Shown here: in pieces, positions 1-5,423 of the stretch
Numbering within the stretch: position 1 is the stretch's first letter
Layout: every line of letters begins with the position of its first letter
Source of the DNA: CAYSLZ01 sp964468355
Lineage (GTDB): Bacteria > Patescibacteriota > Microgenomatia > UBA12405 > JAHJSD01
Direction of reading: 5' to 3'
Assembly (NCBI GenBank): GCA_964468355.1
Contig: CAYXSV010000033.1
Coordinates: forward strand, 1-16,467
DNA: 16,467 bases
Translations under genes and position numbers: made by a program
Notes under the pieces: generated by a model
The model's input: only the letters and a program-made list of their open reading frames with translations
Database searches by the model: none
Told to the model about the DNA's origin: nothing

Positions 1-16
1 CGTGGATTAATATAAT

Positions 17-556
17 ATGAATAAAATTGATGCAATAAACTTATTACCAACCGCTGACCGGCTTACCTTAAGCCAGGAAGCTCTGTCAAAAAAAATAAAA
101 ATTGTCGCACTGTTTACTACACTATTTTTTATTGTTGTCAGCGTTGGGGTTTTTGGTTTTCAAATTTGGTTAAGGACAAAAAATAATAAGTTAACGGCGG
201 AAAAAAAACAGTTAAATCAATCAATTTCACAATTTAATCCTCAATTGGAATTACAACAAAAATTAAGATTTCGATTAAAGTTAGCCAGTCAATTAATGGC
301 GTCAAGATCGGACAACGTTAAAAAATTAGAAGATATGAGTGGGTTGATACCAGAAAATATTAATTTAGGTCAAATAAATATAAAGGGTAATTCTTTAAAT
401 GTAAAAGGTTTAGCTGATGATCTGAGTCAACTTAAAGAACTTGAAAATCGGGTTGATCAAATTCGCAATCAAGGAGCATATCAAAAAATTAGCTTGGGTT
501 CATTGAACAAAACACCGGAAGGTTGGCCATTTACTTTAGAGCTAATTAAAAAATGA
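17..556 (+). CDS. pilN: PilN-like type IV pilus inner-membrane assembly protein
   Basis: Single-pass inner-membrane protein of the type IV pilus alignment complex; in the family, PilN docks on cytoplasmic PilM through its N-terminal tail and pairs with PilO in the periplasm. Seen here: an INLLP motif at residues 7-11 (the conserved PilM-binding motif), a membrane segment at about 28-52, a coiled-coil stretch at about 55-100, and a small alpha/beta periplasmic domain to residue 179, the usual PilN size. The ATG at 17 is supported by the position of INLLP. The stop overlaps the next start as ATGA, which indicates coupling with the PilO-like gene. A pilM would be expected just upstream, outside the window. 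Assignment rests on motif, topology and neighbour, since PilN sequences diverge strongly. Confidence 0.85.
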   Translation: MNKIDAINLLPTADRLTLSQEALSKKIKIVALFTTLFFIVVSVGVFGFQIWLRTKNNKLTAEKKQLNQSISQFNPQLELQQKLRFRLKLASQLMASRSDNVKKLEDMSGLIPENINLGQINIKGNSLNVKGLADDLSQLKELENRVDQIRNQGAYQKISLGSLNKTPEGWPFTLELIKK

Positions 557-1272
557 AGTTAATATCAACGCCAAAAAAAATTCTAGTACCGGCGGTAATA
601 ATTTTTTTTGAAATTATTTTGGTTTTATTAATTCTTACTACTCAAACTAGAGTTATTAAGAATTTAAGAGATACAAATCAAAATTTAGAAAAGGATAATA
701 ATGATTTAAGGTCTAAATATTTAATGCTGTCTTCACTTGACGAAGAAAAAATGAAAATTAATTCAGCAATAGCAGAATTATCTGTTCCCAGCGAAAAAAA
801 TATTCCTTATATACTCCAGGCGTTTCGAAATGCAGTGGAAGATGCCGACTTTTTAATAAAAAAGTTTGAATTTGCTCCTGGCGAAGTAATTAGTGAAAAT
901 AACGAAGGAGCAAATATGAGTAATCGAGTTGAAGAGCTTCCATTGAAGGCTGGCTTGGTTGGGTCTAAAGATAATCTTGACAAGCTTCTGGAATCTTTTG
1001 AAAATACACTTCCCTTATTTGAAATTAAAAAAGTTGACTTTTCCAACCGGTCAAATGAAGACGGTAAATCAACAGTCGAGTTGGAGTTATTGACATTTTT
1101 TTCCCCGCCGCTAACTAAAGTTCAAAGTGAGGATATTACGCTTGACCAAATAGTACTTAATGAAAAAGAAACTTCTCTTCTTGAAGAATTGGAGCAATTT
1201 TCACGTCCGGTACTAAAACAAAGAGAAGGCAGTGGGTTGAAAAGAAAATCAGATAATCCGTTTCTATTTTAA
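553..1272 (+). CDS. pilO: PilO-like type IV pilus assembly protein
   Basis: Likely PilO, the periplasmic partner of PilN in the pilus alignment complex. The start overlaps the pilN stop by 4 bp. Residues 9-30 form an N-terminal membrane anchor, residues about 33-72 are a charged coiled coil, and residues about 80-185 look like the ferredoxin-like periplasmic domain typical of PilO. The last 50 residues are a low-similarity, charged extension. At 239 residues it is slightly longer than many PilO proteins. It converges with khpA: the two stop codons share the palindrome TTAA at 1269-1272, leaving no room for a separate terminator. Topology and position support the call; no single diagnostic motif exists. 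Confidence 0.72.
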   Translation: MKLISTPKKILVPAVIIFFEIILVLLILTTQTRVIKNLRDTNQNLEKDNNDLRSKYLMLSSLDEEKMKINSAIAELSVPSEKNIPYILQAFRNAVEDADFLIKKFEFAPGEVISENNEGANMSNRVEELPLKAGLVGSKDNLDKLLESFENTLPLFEIKKVDFSNRSNEDGKSTVELELLTFFSPPLTKVQSEDITLDQIVLNEKETSLLEELEQFSRPVLKQREGSGLKRKSDNPFLF

Positions 1273-1496
1273 ACTTCCTTAATTTCTAAACTAAAGTTTT
1301 TCCCCTTGCTTTTTAATGACATCAGTGTTTTTATTGCTCTGATTGTTTTTCCACCTGAACCGATTACAGTGCCTATTTTATCTTGAGGAAGTTTAACAAT
1401 AAATTCTTCCTCATTATTCTCTTGGTTATGGATGATTTCAACTTCATTTTCATCTGGAAGGATATTTTTGATTAGAAATTCTAATAATTCTTTCAT
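1269..1496 (-). CDS. khpA: KhpA-type single KH domain RNA-binding protein
   Basis: A 75-residue protein made of one type II KH fold. The GxxG loop, read as GSGG at residues 46-49, is followed by KTIRAIKTLM, as in KhpA (YlqC) proteins that bind RNA, often with KhpB, and affect cell division and sRNA biology. It is last in the rpmF-nusB-rnc-rpsP run and its start overlaps the rpsP stop by 4 bp. In Firmicutes and many other bacteria khpA also follows rpsP directly, which supports the assignment. No SD is visible, so translation probably depends on coupling to rpsP. Confidence 0.92.
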   Translation of the reverse strand: MKELLEFLIKNILPDENEVEIIHNQENNEEEFIVKLPQDKIGTVIGSGGKTIRAIKTLMSLKSKGKNFSLEIKEV

Positions 1497-1729
1497 AATT
1501 TTATTTTTTGTTTTTCAAAAAGTTTTTTTACACCTTCTGTTAATTGGGCGCCTTTACTTACCCACTCTTTAACCTTTTTTCTGTCAACTTTAAATTCATC
1601 AGTATGGGGATTCCAAAAACCCAGATTATCAATGTATTTGCCGTCTCTTTTTGATTTAGCTTCGGCGACAATTATTCTAAATGTTCTTTGGTTCCTTTTC
1701 CCTCGCATTGAAAGTTTTACTTTTAGCAT
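1493..1729 (-). CDS. rpsP: 30S ribosomal protein S16
   Basis: Small-subunit protein S16, which binds 16S rRNA and helps 30S assembly. At 78 residues it is near the typical 80-90. The N-terminus begins MLKVKLSMRGKRNQ and continues with FRIIVAEAKSKRDGKYIDNLG, the family signature; the NP of GFWNPH and the following KVDRKKVKEWVSKGAQLT helix are also typical. The start lies 2 nt after the rnc stop and no SD is visible. The 3' end overlaps khpA. Confidence 0.97.
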   Translation of the reverse strand: MLKVKLSMRGKRNQRTFRIIVAEAKSKRDGKYIDNLGFWNPHTDEFKVDRKKVKEWVSKGAQLTEGVKKLFEKQKIKL

Positions 1730-1731
1730 AA

Positions 1732-2433
1732 TTAGATTTTACCTTTTTTGGTTAATTTCGTCAATGCTCTTTCTGCCGCTTTTTCTTCAGATTTACGTTT
1801 AGAATCTCCTTTACCTTGTGATATTTTTTTGGTATCGAAATAAATTCCGGATATAAATGTTTTAGCGTGGTCGAGTCCGGTTTCTTCTAATACTTTGTAT
1901 TCCGGTGTAATTTTATATTTTTCTTGTGCTATTTCTTGAATCAAGGTTTTAGCATCTTTAATATTACCTTTTTTGCCGTATTTAATTAGTTTTTTTTGGA
2001 ATTTGTCTTTTAGAAATTGAGCGGTTTTTTCCCAGCCGGAATCTAAATAAATACCCCCGATTAATGCTTCAAAAGTATCAGCCAGTATTGACTTATTTTC
2101 TCGTCCCCCGCTTTTTTCTTCTCCTTTAGAAAGAAAAATATGATCACCTAAACTAAATTGTTTTGCAGTTTCAGCTAAATTTTTAGTACAGACCAAGGCC
2201 GCCCTGATATTAGTTAAAATACCTTCAGGCAAATCGGGAAAGTTTTCAAAAAGTTGTTTTGTTGTCCAAAGTTCTAAAACCGCATCTCCAAGGAATTCAA
2301 ACCGTTCGTTTGATTTTAAATTTTTGTTTTCAACTTCGTTAAGATAAGAGCGATGGATCAATGCCCTTTTAAGTAGGGTTTTATCCTTGAACTTTATTTC
2401 TAATTTTTCTTCTAATTTCTTTAGATTTTTCAT
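1732..2433 (-). CDS. rnc: Ribonuclease III
   Basis: Double-strand-specific endoribonuclease that processes rRNA precursors and other structured RNAs. The 233-residue protein has the full two-domain arrangement: an endonuclease domain at about 5-150 with the signature NERFEFLGDAVLEL (42-55, catalytic acidic residues E43, E46, D50) and the second metal-binding pair D119 and E122 in ADTFEALIGGIYLD, followed by a dsRNA-binding domain at about 157-229 ending in KRKSEEKAAERAL. It starts 7 nt after the nusB stop and is followed by rpsP after 2 nt. Placing RNase III with NusB and ribosomal proteins links it to rRNA maturation. Confidence 0.97.
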   Translation of the reverse strand: MKNLKKLEEKLEIKFKDKTLLKRALIHRSYLNEVENKNLKSNERFEFLGDAVLELWTTKQLFENFPDLPEGILTNIRAALVCTKNLAETAKQFSLGDHIFLSKGEEKSGGRENKSILADTFEALIGGIYLDSGWEKTAQFLKDKFQKKLIKYGKKGNIKDAKTLIQEIAQEKYKITPEYKVLEETGLDHAKTFISGIYFDTKKISQGKGDSKRKSEEKAAERALTKLTKKGKI

Positions 2434-2440
2434 ATTTGCA

Positions 2441-2809
2441 TTAATCCTTTAGCCGATCATAAACATCTCCTAGTACACCGTTAATAAAGCTTGGAGAATT
2501 TTCACTACCGTATTCCTTACCAAGTTCAACCGCTTCATTAATAGCGACTTTGGTTGGAAGTTGCGGATTATATTTAAGCTCGTAAACCGCCAAGCGTAAA
2601 ATAGCTAAATCAATTTTATTAATTTTGGAAATTGGCCATTTAGGAGCGGATAACTTAATTTCTTTATCTATATCTTCAGACTTTTTTAAAATATTTTTTG
2701 TTTTTGAGGATAATTCTTGATGTGGAAGGAAACTCCAGCTGAATAATTCCCTGATTATTTTTTGTCTTTTTTTATGTCTTGGATCTATTTTCTTTTTTTG
2801 TTTTGTCAT
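2441..2809 (-). CDS. nusB: Transcription antitermination factor NusB
   Basis: NusB joins NusE (S10) on boxA RNA to support antitermination in rRNA operons. The ATG at 2809 gives a 122-residue protein starting MTKQKKKIDPRHKKRQKIIRE, which matches the normal start of the NusB helical bundle. A longer reading frame running upstream only adds residues encoded by the low-complexity tail of rpmF and is rejected. The hallmark near the C-terminus, KVAINEAVELGKEYGSENS followed by FINGVLG, is present. It overlaps the end of rpmF by 38 bp in another frame, unusually long for this window. A short purine run (AAAGAAAA) precedes the ATG; no real SD. Confidence 0.93.
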   Translation of the reverse strand: MTKQKKKIDPRHKKRQKIIRELFSWSFLPHQELSSKTKNILKKSEDIDKEIKLSAPKWPISKINKIDLAILRLAVYELKYNPQLPTKVAINEAVELGKEYGSENSPSFINGVLGDVYDRLKD

Positions 2810-3023
2810 TTTTCTTTTTTGCTTTTGCCTTTGGCGTTCCGCCTTTAGCATTTTGCCTTTTGCCCTCAGCCATATCATATTTCCCACAGCTGGGACAGGC
2901 AAAGTGAGGCCTTTTTAAAGCACTGCAGTGAGAACAGGTCGTAAGTTCCGGTAGATTTTGGTGGTGTTGTTTCCGCCTTCTCCCCTGCCTTTGGCTGGAG
3001 GGACGGTATTTAGGTACTGCCAT
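2772..3023 (-). CDS. rpmF: 50S ribosomal protein L32
   Basis: L32 with the standard opening MAVPKYRPSSQRQGRRR, then LTTC at 27-30 and a zinc-ribbon set C30, C33, C43, C46 around ALKRPHFACPSCG. The core ends near residue 50, where L32 normally stops. Residues about 52-83 are an unusual Lys/Gly/Asn-rich tail encoded by a repetitive AAAGGC-type DNA stretch, and its last 38 bp are also the start of nusB. It begins the rpmF-nusB-rnc-rpsP-khpA operon and has its own promoter in the 39 nt gap after recG, with a -10-like box 8 nt before the ATG. Confidence 0.95.
   Translation of the reverse strand: MAVPKYRPSSQRQGRRRKQHHQNLPELTTCSHCSALKRPHFACPSCGKYDMAEGKRQNAKGGTPKAKAKKKNDKTKKENRSKT
2806..2880 (-). 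repeat. AAAGGC-rich low-complexity segment in rpmF tail
   Basis: On the minus strand this segment repeats the units AAAGGC and GCAAAAGGCAAAA several times and includes a short GGCG-GAA-CGCC hairpin. It encodes the atypical Lys-rich tail of L32 and abuts the nusB start. It looks like an in-frame insertion or slippage expansion rather than ancestral ribosomal-protein sequence. Boundaries are approximate. Confidence 0.5.
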
Positions 3024-3031
3024 AACGCTTT

Positions 3032-3060
3032 ATTTTACCGCCTAATGTCGGTATTTGCAA
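3032..3060 (-). promoter_or_regulatory. Promoter of the rpmF-khpA operon
   Basis: Minus strand: TTGCAA (3055-3060), 17 bp spacer, TAAAAT (3032-3037), then 8 nt to the rpmF ATG at 3023. Both hexamers are imperfect, but the spacer is exact and the whole lies in the gap after the recG stop. The expected start point is 1-2 nt before the ATG, so the mRNA would be almost leaderless. Confidence 0.5.
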
Positions 3061-3062
3061 AT

Positions 3063-5210
3063 TTAATTTTGGGCGATTGGTTTTTCCGTATCGGGTTTAA
3101 CAATTTTGGTTAATTTTGGATATTTGTCTAAATTAGGGCTTTTTTGGATGATTTGCCTTGCCGCTTTTCTGGCGGTTTCAATTAATTTTAAGTCGTTATA
3201 GTCAGCCACCTTTAATTCCGGATAGCCGTGTTGTTTTGTACCGTATATTTCTCCGGGACCTCGAATTTTCAAATCAATTTCTGATAATTTAAGTCCGTCA
3301 TTAATATTCTCCATTGCTTTTAATCTCTTTCTTGCTTTTTTACTGATTTTATCGGCAAAAAGGAAACAAAAAGCTTGTTCTTCTCCCCTCCCGACTCGGC
3401 CTCGAAGTTGATGAAGCTGGGCTAAACCAAATCTGTTTGCTGTTTCAATAATCATAAATTTAGCGTTTGGTATGTCAATACCGACCTCAACAACCGGAGT
3501 GGCAACTAAAATATCTATATCGCCTTGATGCATTTGATTAAGTACCTTTTCTTTTTCCGAGCTTTTCATCCGTCCGTGTATTAAACCCAAGTTTAGTTCA
3601 GGAAAGACCTTTTTGGTCATTTTTTTGTATTCATCGGTAGCCGCTTTTACTGACTCTAAATTTTCCGATTCTTCAATCAAGGGGCAAATAATAAAACCCT
3701 GATTATCCTTTTTAACCTGTTTTTTAATCCATTGATAGCAGTCAGTCCTTTTTTTATTGGGAATATAAAAAGTTTTAACCGGTTTTCTGCCGGCAGGCAT
3801 TTCATTTAGTGTGGAAACATCTAAATCTCCGTAGACGGTAAGTGTTATCGTTCTTGGTATCGGTGTGGCGGTCATTGTTAAAACATGTGGGAAAAGCTGA
3901 TCAGTATCCGTTAACTGTGCTTTTTTAATTAATTTTCCTCTTTGAGCTACACCAAACCGGTGTTGTTCGTCAATAACGACTAATCCGACCTGATCAAATT
4001 CAGCGTGTTTATGGATCAACGCGTGTGTTCCGATAAATAGTTGCGGGTTACGGGTTACGGGCTTGCCCTGAACCGTGTTTGCTCTGGTTCGGGGTTTCGT
4101 GTTGCTTTCTTTAACCGTGGTCCCGGTTAACAATCGGCAGTCAATGTCAAATGGATTGAGCAGCTCGTTAAGGGTTTTATAGTGTTGCTGAGCTAAAATT
4201 TCAGTCGGTGCCATATATACTGACTGATAGTTGTTTAAAGCGGTTTGGATTATTGCGGCAGCGGCGACGACTGTTTTACCTGACCCAACATCGCCTTGAA
4301 GAAGCCGGTTCATTGATGACGGCTTGGTTAAATCAGCAAGTATTTCTTTAATTGCATTCGTTTGGGCCGATGTCAGCTGAAAAGGTAGACAATCAATAAA
4401 TTTTTTAATTGCTTTTGGCATTTTTTCAAGTTGTGGAGCCGGTTTTTTCTTCTTCCAATTATTTTTACGGATAAGATGGTTTAGTTGAACAAAAAACAAC
4501 TCTTCAAAACCAAGCCGATATTTTGATTTTTGCAATTCTTTTTGATTTTCAGGATAATGAATATTTAAAATAGCTTCCTTTTTTGGTATTAAACCATACT
4601 CGCTAGTAACTTCACCGGGCAGATTTTCTTTTATTTGATTTTTAACTTTAGGAAGTGTTTGGCTGATTAATTTTCGAATGTATTTACTCGAAATACCGTA
4701 GGTTGTTGGGTAAATTGGGACTAATCGCCCGGTATCTTTAGTTGATTGTTCTCCAATAGAGTAGCTTGAAACTTGTTTTTTATTATCAATTATTTCATAT
4801 TTCGGAAAAACCATTTGCATTTGACTACCGCGTTTAACGACTTCTCCGGAAATTGAAACCAACCTATTTGGTTTTAATGTATTTTTAAGAAAGGGTTGGT
4901 TAAACCAGATTAAATTGATCTCGCCGGTATTGTCTTTAAGCGTCGCTTTTTGGATTGTTTTCTGTTTTGGTGATTTTGTATAAGTAGATTGAATTTTTGT
5001 TATTACTCCTATTAGAGTAAGTTTTTCTCCTGGCTTTGCCTGTCCGATCGGCGTAATTTGAGAAAAATCCTCATGCCGGAAGGGATAATGTTCAATTAAA
5101 TCTTTTACGGTTTTGATATCTAAATTTTCAAGCAGAGCCGCCATTTTTGGGCCAACGCCCTTGACATACCTTATTTTTGTTTGTAAATTAAGCGGTGGTT
5201 TGGGCGGCAT
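3063..5210 (-). CDS. recG: ATP-dependent DNA helicase RecG
   Basis: Branch-migrating helicase that remodels stalled forks and recombination intermediates. 715 residues, close to the family norm (693 in E. coli). An N-terminal wedge/OB region covers about 10-150. The motor domains follow with Walker A GDVGSGKT (306-313), DEQH box VVIDEQHRFG (411-420), TMTATPIPRTI (445-455), motif VI QLRGRVGRG (601-609), and the RecG-specific GPGEIYGTKQHG (651-662). The start MPPKPPLNL follows directly on the stop of a 35-codon gene, and no SD is seen. Residues about 364-390 are odd: the usual charged helix before IGTHAL is replaced by a Thr/Asn/Arg/Pro-rich stretch encoded by repeat-like DNA (see findings). 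Confidence 0.97.
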   Translation of the reverse strand: MPPKPPLNLQTKIRYVKGVGPKMAALLENLDIKTVKDLIEHYPFRHEDFSQITPIGQAKPGEKLTLIGVITKIQSTYTKSPKQKTIQKATLKDNTGEINLIWFNQPFLKNTLKPNRLVSISGEVVKRGSQMQMVFPKYEIIDNKKQVSSYSIGEQSTKDTGRLVPIYPTTYGISSKYIRKLISQTLPKVKNQIKENLPGEVTSEYGLIPKKEAILNIHYPENQKELQKSKYRLGFEELFFVQLNHLIRKNNWKKKKPAPQLEKMPKAIKKFIDCLPFQLTSAQTNAIKEILADLTKPSSMNRLLQGDVGSGKTVVAAAAIIQTALNNYQSVYMAPTEILAQQHYKTLNELLNPFDIDCRLLTGTTVKESNTKPRTRANTVQGKPVTRNPQLFIGTHALIHKHAEFDQVGLVVIDEQHRFGVAQRGKLIKKAQLTDTDQLFPHVLTMTATPIPRTITLTVYGDLDVSTLNEMPAGRKPVKTFYIPNKKRTDCYQWIKKQVKKDNQGFIICPLIEESENLESVKAATDEYKKMTKKVFPELNLGLIHGRMKSSEKEKVLNQMHQGDIDILVATPVVEVGIDIPNAKFMIIETANRFGLAQLHQLRGRVGRGEEQAFCFLFADKISKKARKRLKAMENINDGLKLSEIDLKIRGPGEIYGTKQHGYPELKVADYNDLKLIETARKAARQIIQKSPNLDKYPKLTKIVKPDTEKPIAQN
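4041..4110 (-). repeat. Repeat-like insert within recG
   Basis: The + strand contains tandem CGGGTTA units (GCGGGTTACGGGTTACGGG at 4044-4062) followed by related G/T-rich text, in frame within recG. The translated segment (residues about 367-390) has no resemblance to the helix that RecG proteins normally have before IGTHAL. Related text (GACGGGTTAAATCAGGTTAA) occurs near 8132-8151 between the PBP gene and pheT. Confidence 0.45.
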
Positions 5211-5318
5211 TTATAGTAAGTAAGAGATAAAGGGTATAATTCCGCTAAGCAATAAAGCAAAAGTTGCGATTATTATAAAAAATTTAGCAATTTTTTTCTT
5301 TTTAATTTTAAATTTCAT
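5211..5318 (-). CDS. 35-residue single-membrane-span microprotein
   Basis: A small gene not previously considered because of its length. It reads MKFKIKKKKIAKFF, then a hydrophobic run FIIIATFALLLSGIIPF, then ISYLL and TAA. This is a Lys-rich cytoplasmic N-terminus followed by one membrane helix, a clear positive-inside design. The TAA (5213-5211) directly abuts the recG ATG (5210) with no intervening base, a typical operon junction. The AT-rich codon use is compatible with neighbours, though AT-rich DNA easily gives Lys/Ile/Phe-rich frames. Function unknown; there is no reason from sequence to link it to RecG activity. Similar tiny Lys-rich one-helix proteins are, to my knowledge, common in CPR genomes, but I cannot verify homologues. 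Confidence 0.6.
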   Translation of the reverse strand: MKFKIKKKKIAKFFIIIATFALLLSGIIPFISYLL

Positions 5319-5326
5319 GTTATTAT

Positions 5327-5398
5327 TTGCGCAGGCTGAAGCCTGCTATTCCGACTTTGGTTAACCCATTTGGAATAGTGAACTTTAGTTCGCATTCT
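5327..5398. repeat. REP/BIME-like composite palindrome
   Basis: Two hairpins in inverted orientation: GCAGGCT-GA-AGCCTGC at 5331-5346 followed by TATTCC, and GGAATA followed by GTGAACTTTAGTTCGC ending near 5392. On opposite strands both units read as a GC-flanked hairpin followed by TATTCC (hairpin cores AGGCT/AGCCT and GAACT/AGTTC). Between them is the palindrome GGTTAACC (5358-5365) inside CTATTCC/GGAATAG inverted repeats. This mirrored layout is like REP pairs mobilised by RAYT-type (IS200-like) transposases. No such transposase is in the window, so the origin is inferred. Confidence 0.55.
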
Positions 5399-5417
5399 TT
5401 AACTATTATACTATAAT
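5389..5417 (+). promoter_or_regulatory. Promoter of the PBP gene
   Basis: TTCGCA (5389-5394, weak -35), 17 bp spacer, perfect TATAAT (5412-5417), then 6 nt to the ATG at 5424. The predicted start point coincides with the ATG, giving a leaderless message; no SD is present. The -35 lies in the outer arm of the palindromic element. Confidence 0.6.
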
Positions 5418-5423
5418 ATTAAC

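Noticed and set aside
2810..2902. 31-residue N-terminal extension of NusB
   Set aside because: It is only the repeat-rich rpmF tail read in another frame; the NusB fold begins after the ATG at 2809.
3024..3062. Possible recG/rpmF terminator ACCG...CGGT
   Set aside because: Stem of only 4 bp with an interrupted T-tract; the promoter reading of this gap is stronger.
5331..5395. CRISPR array
   Set aside because: Palindromes occur as one mirrored pair without regular spacers or cas genes.
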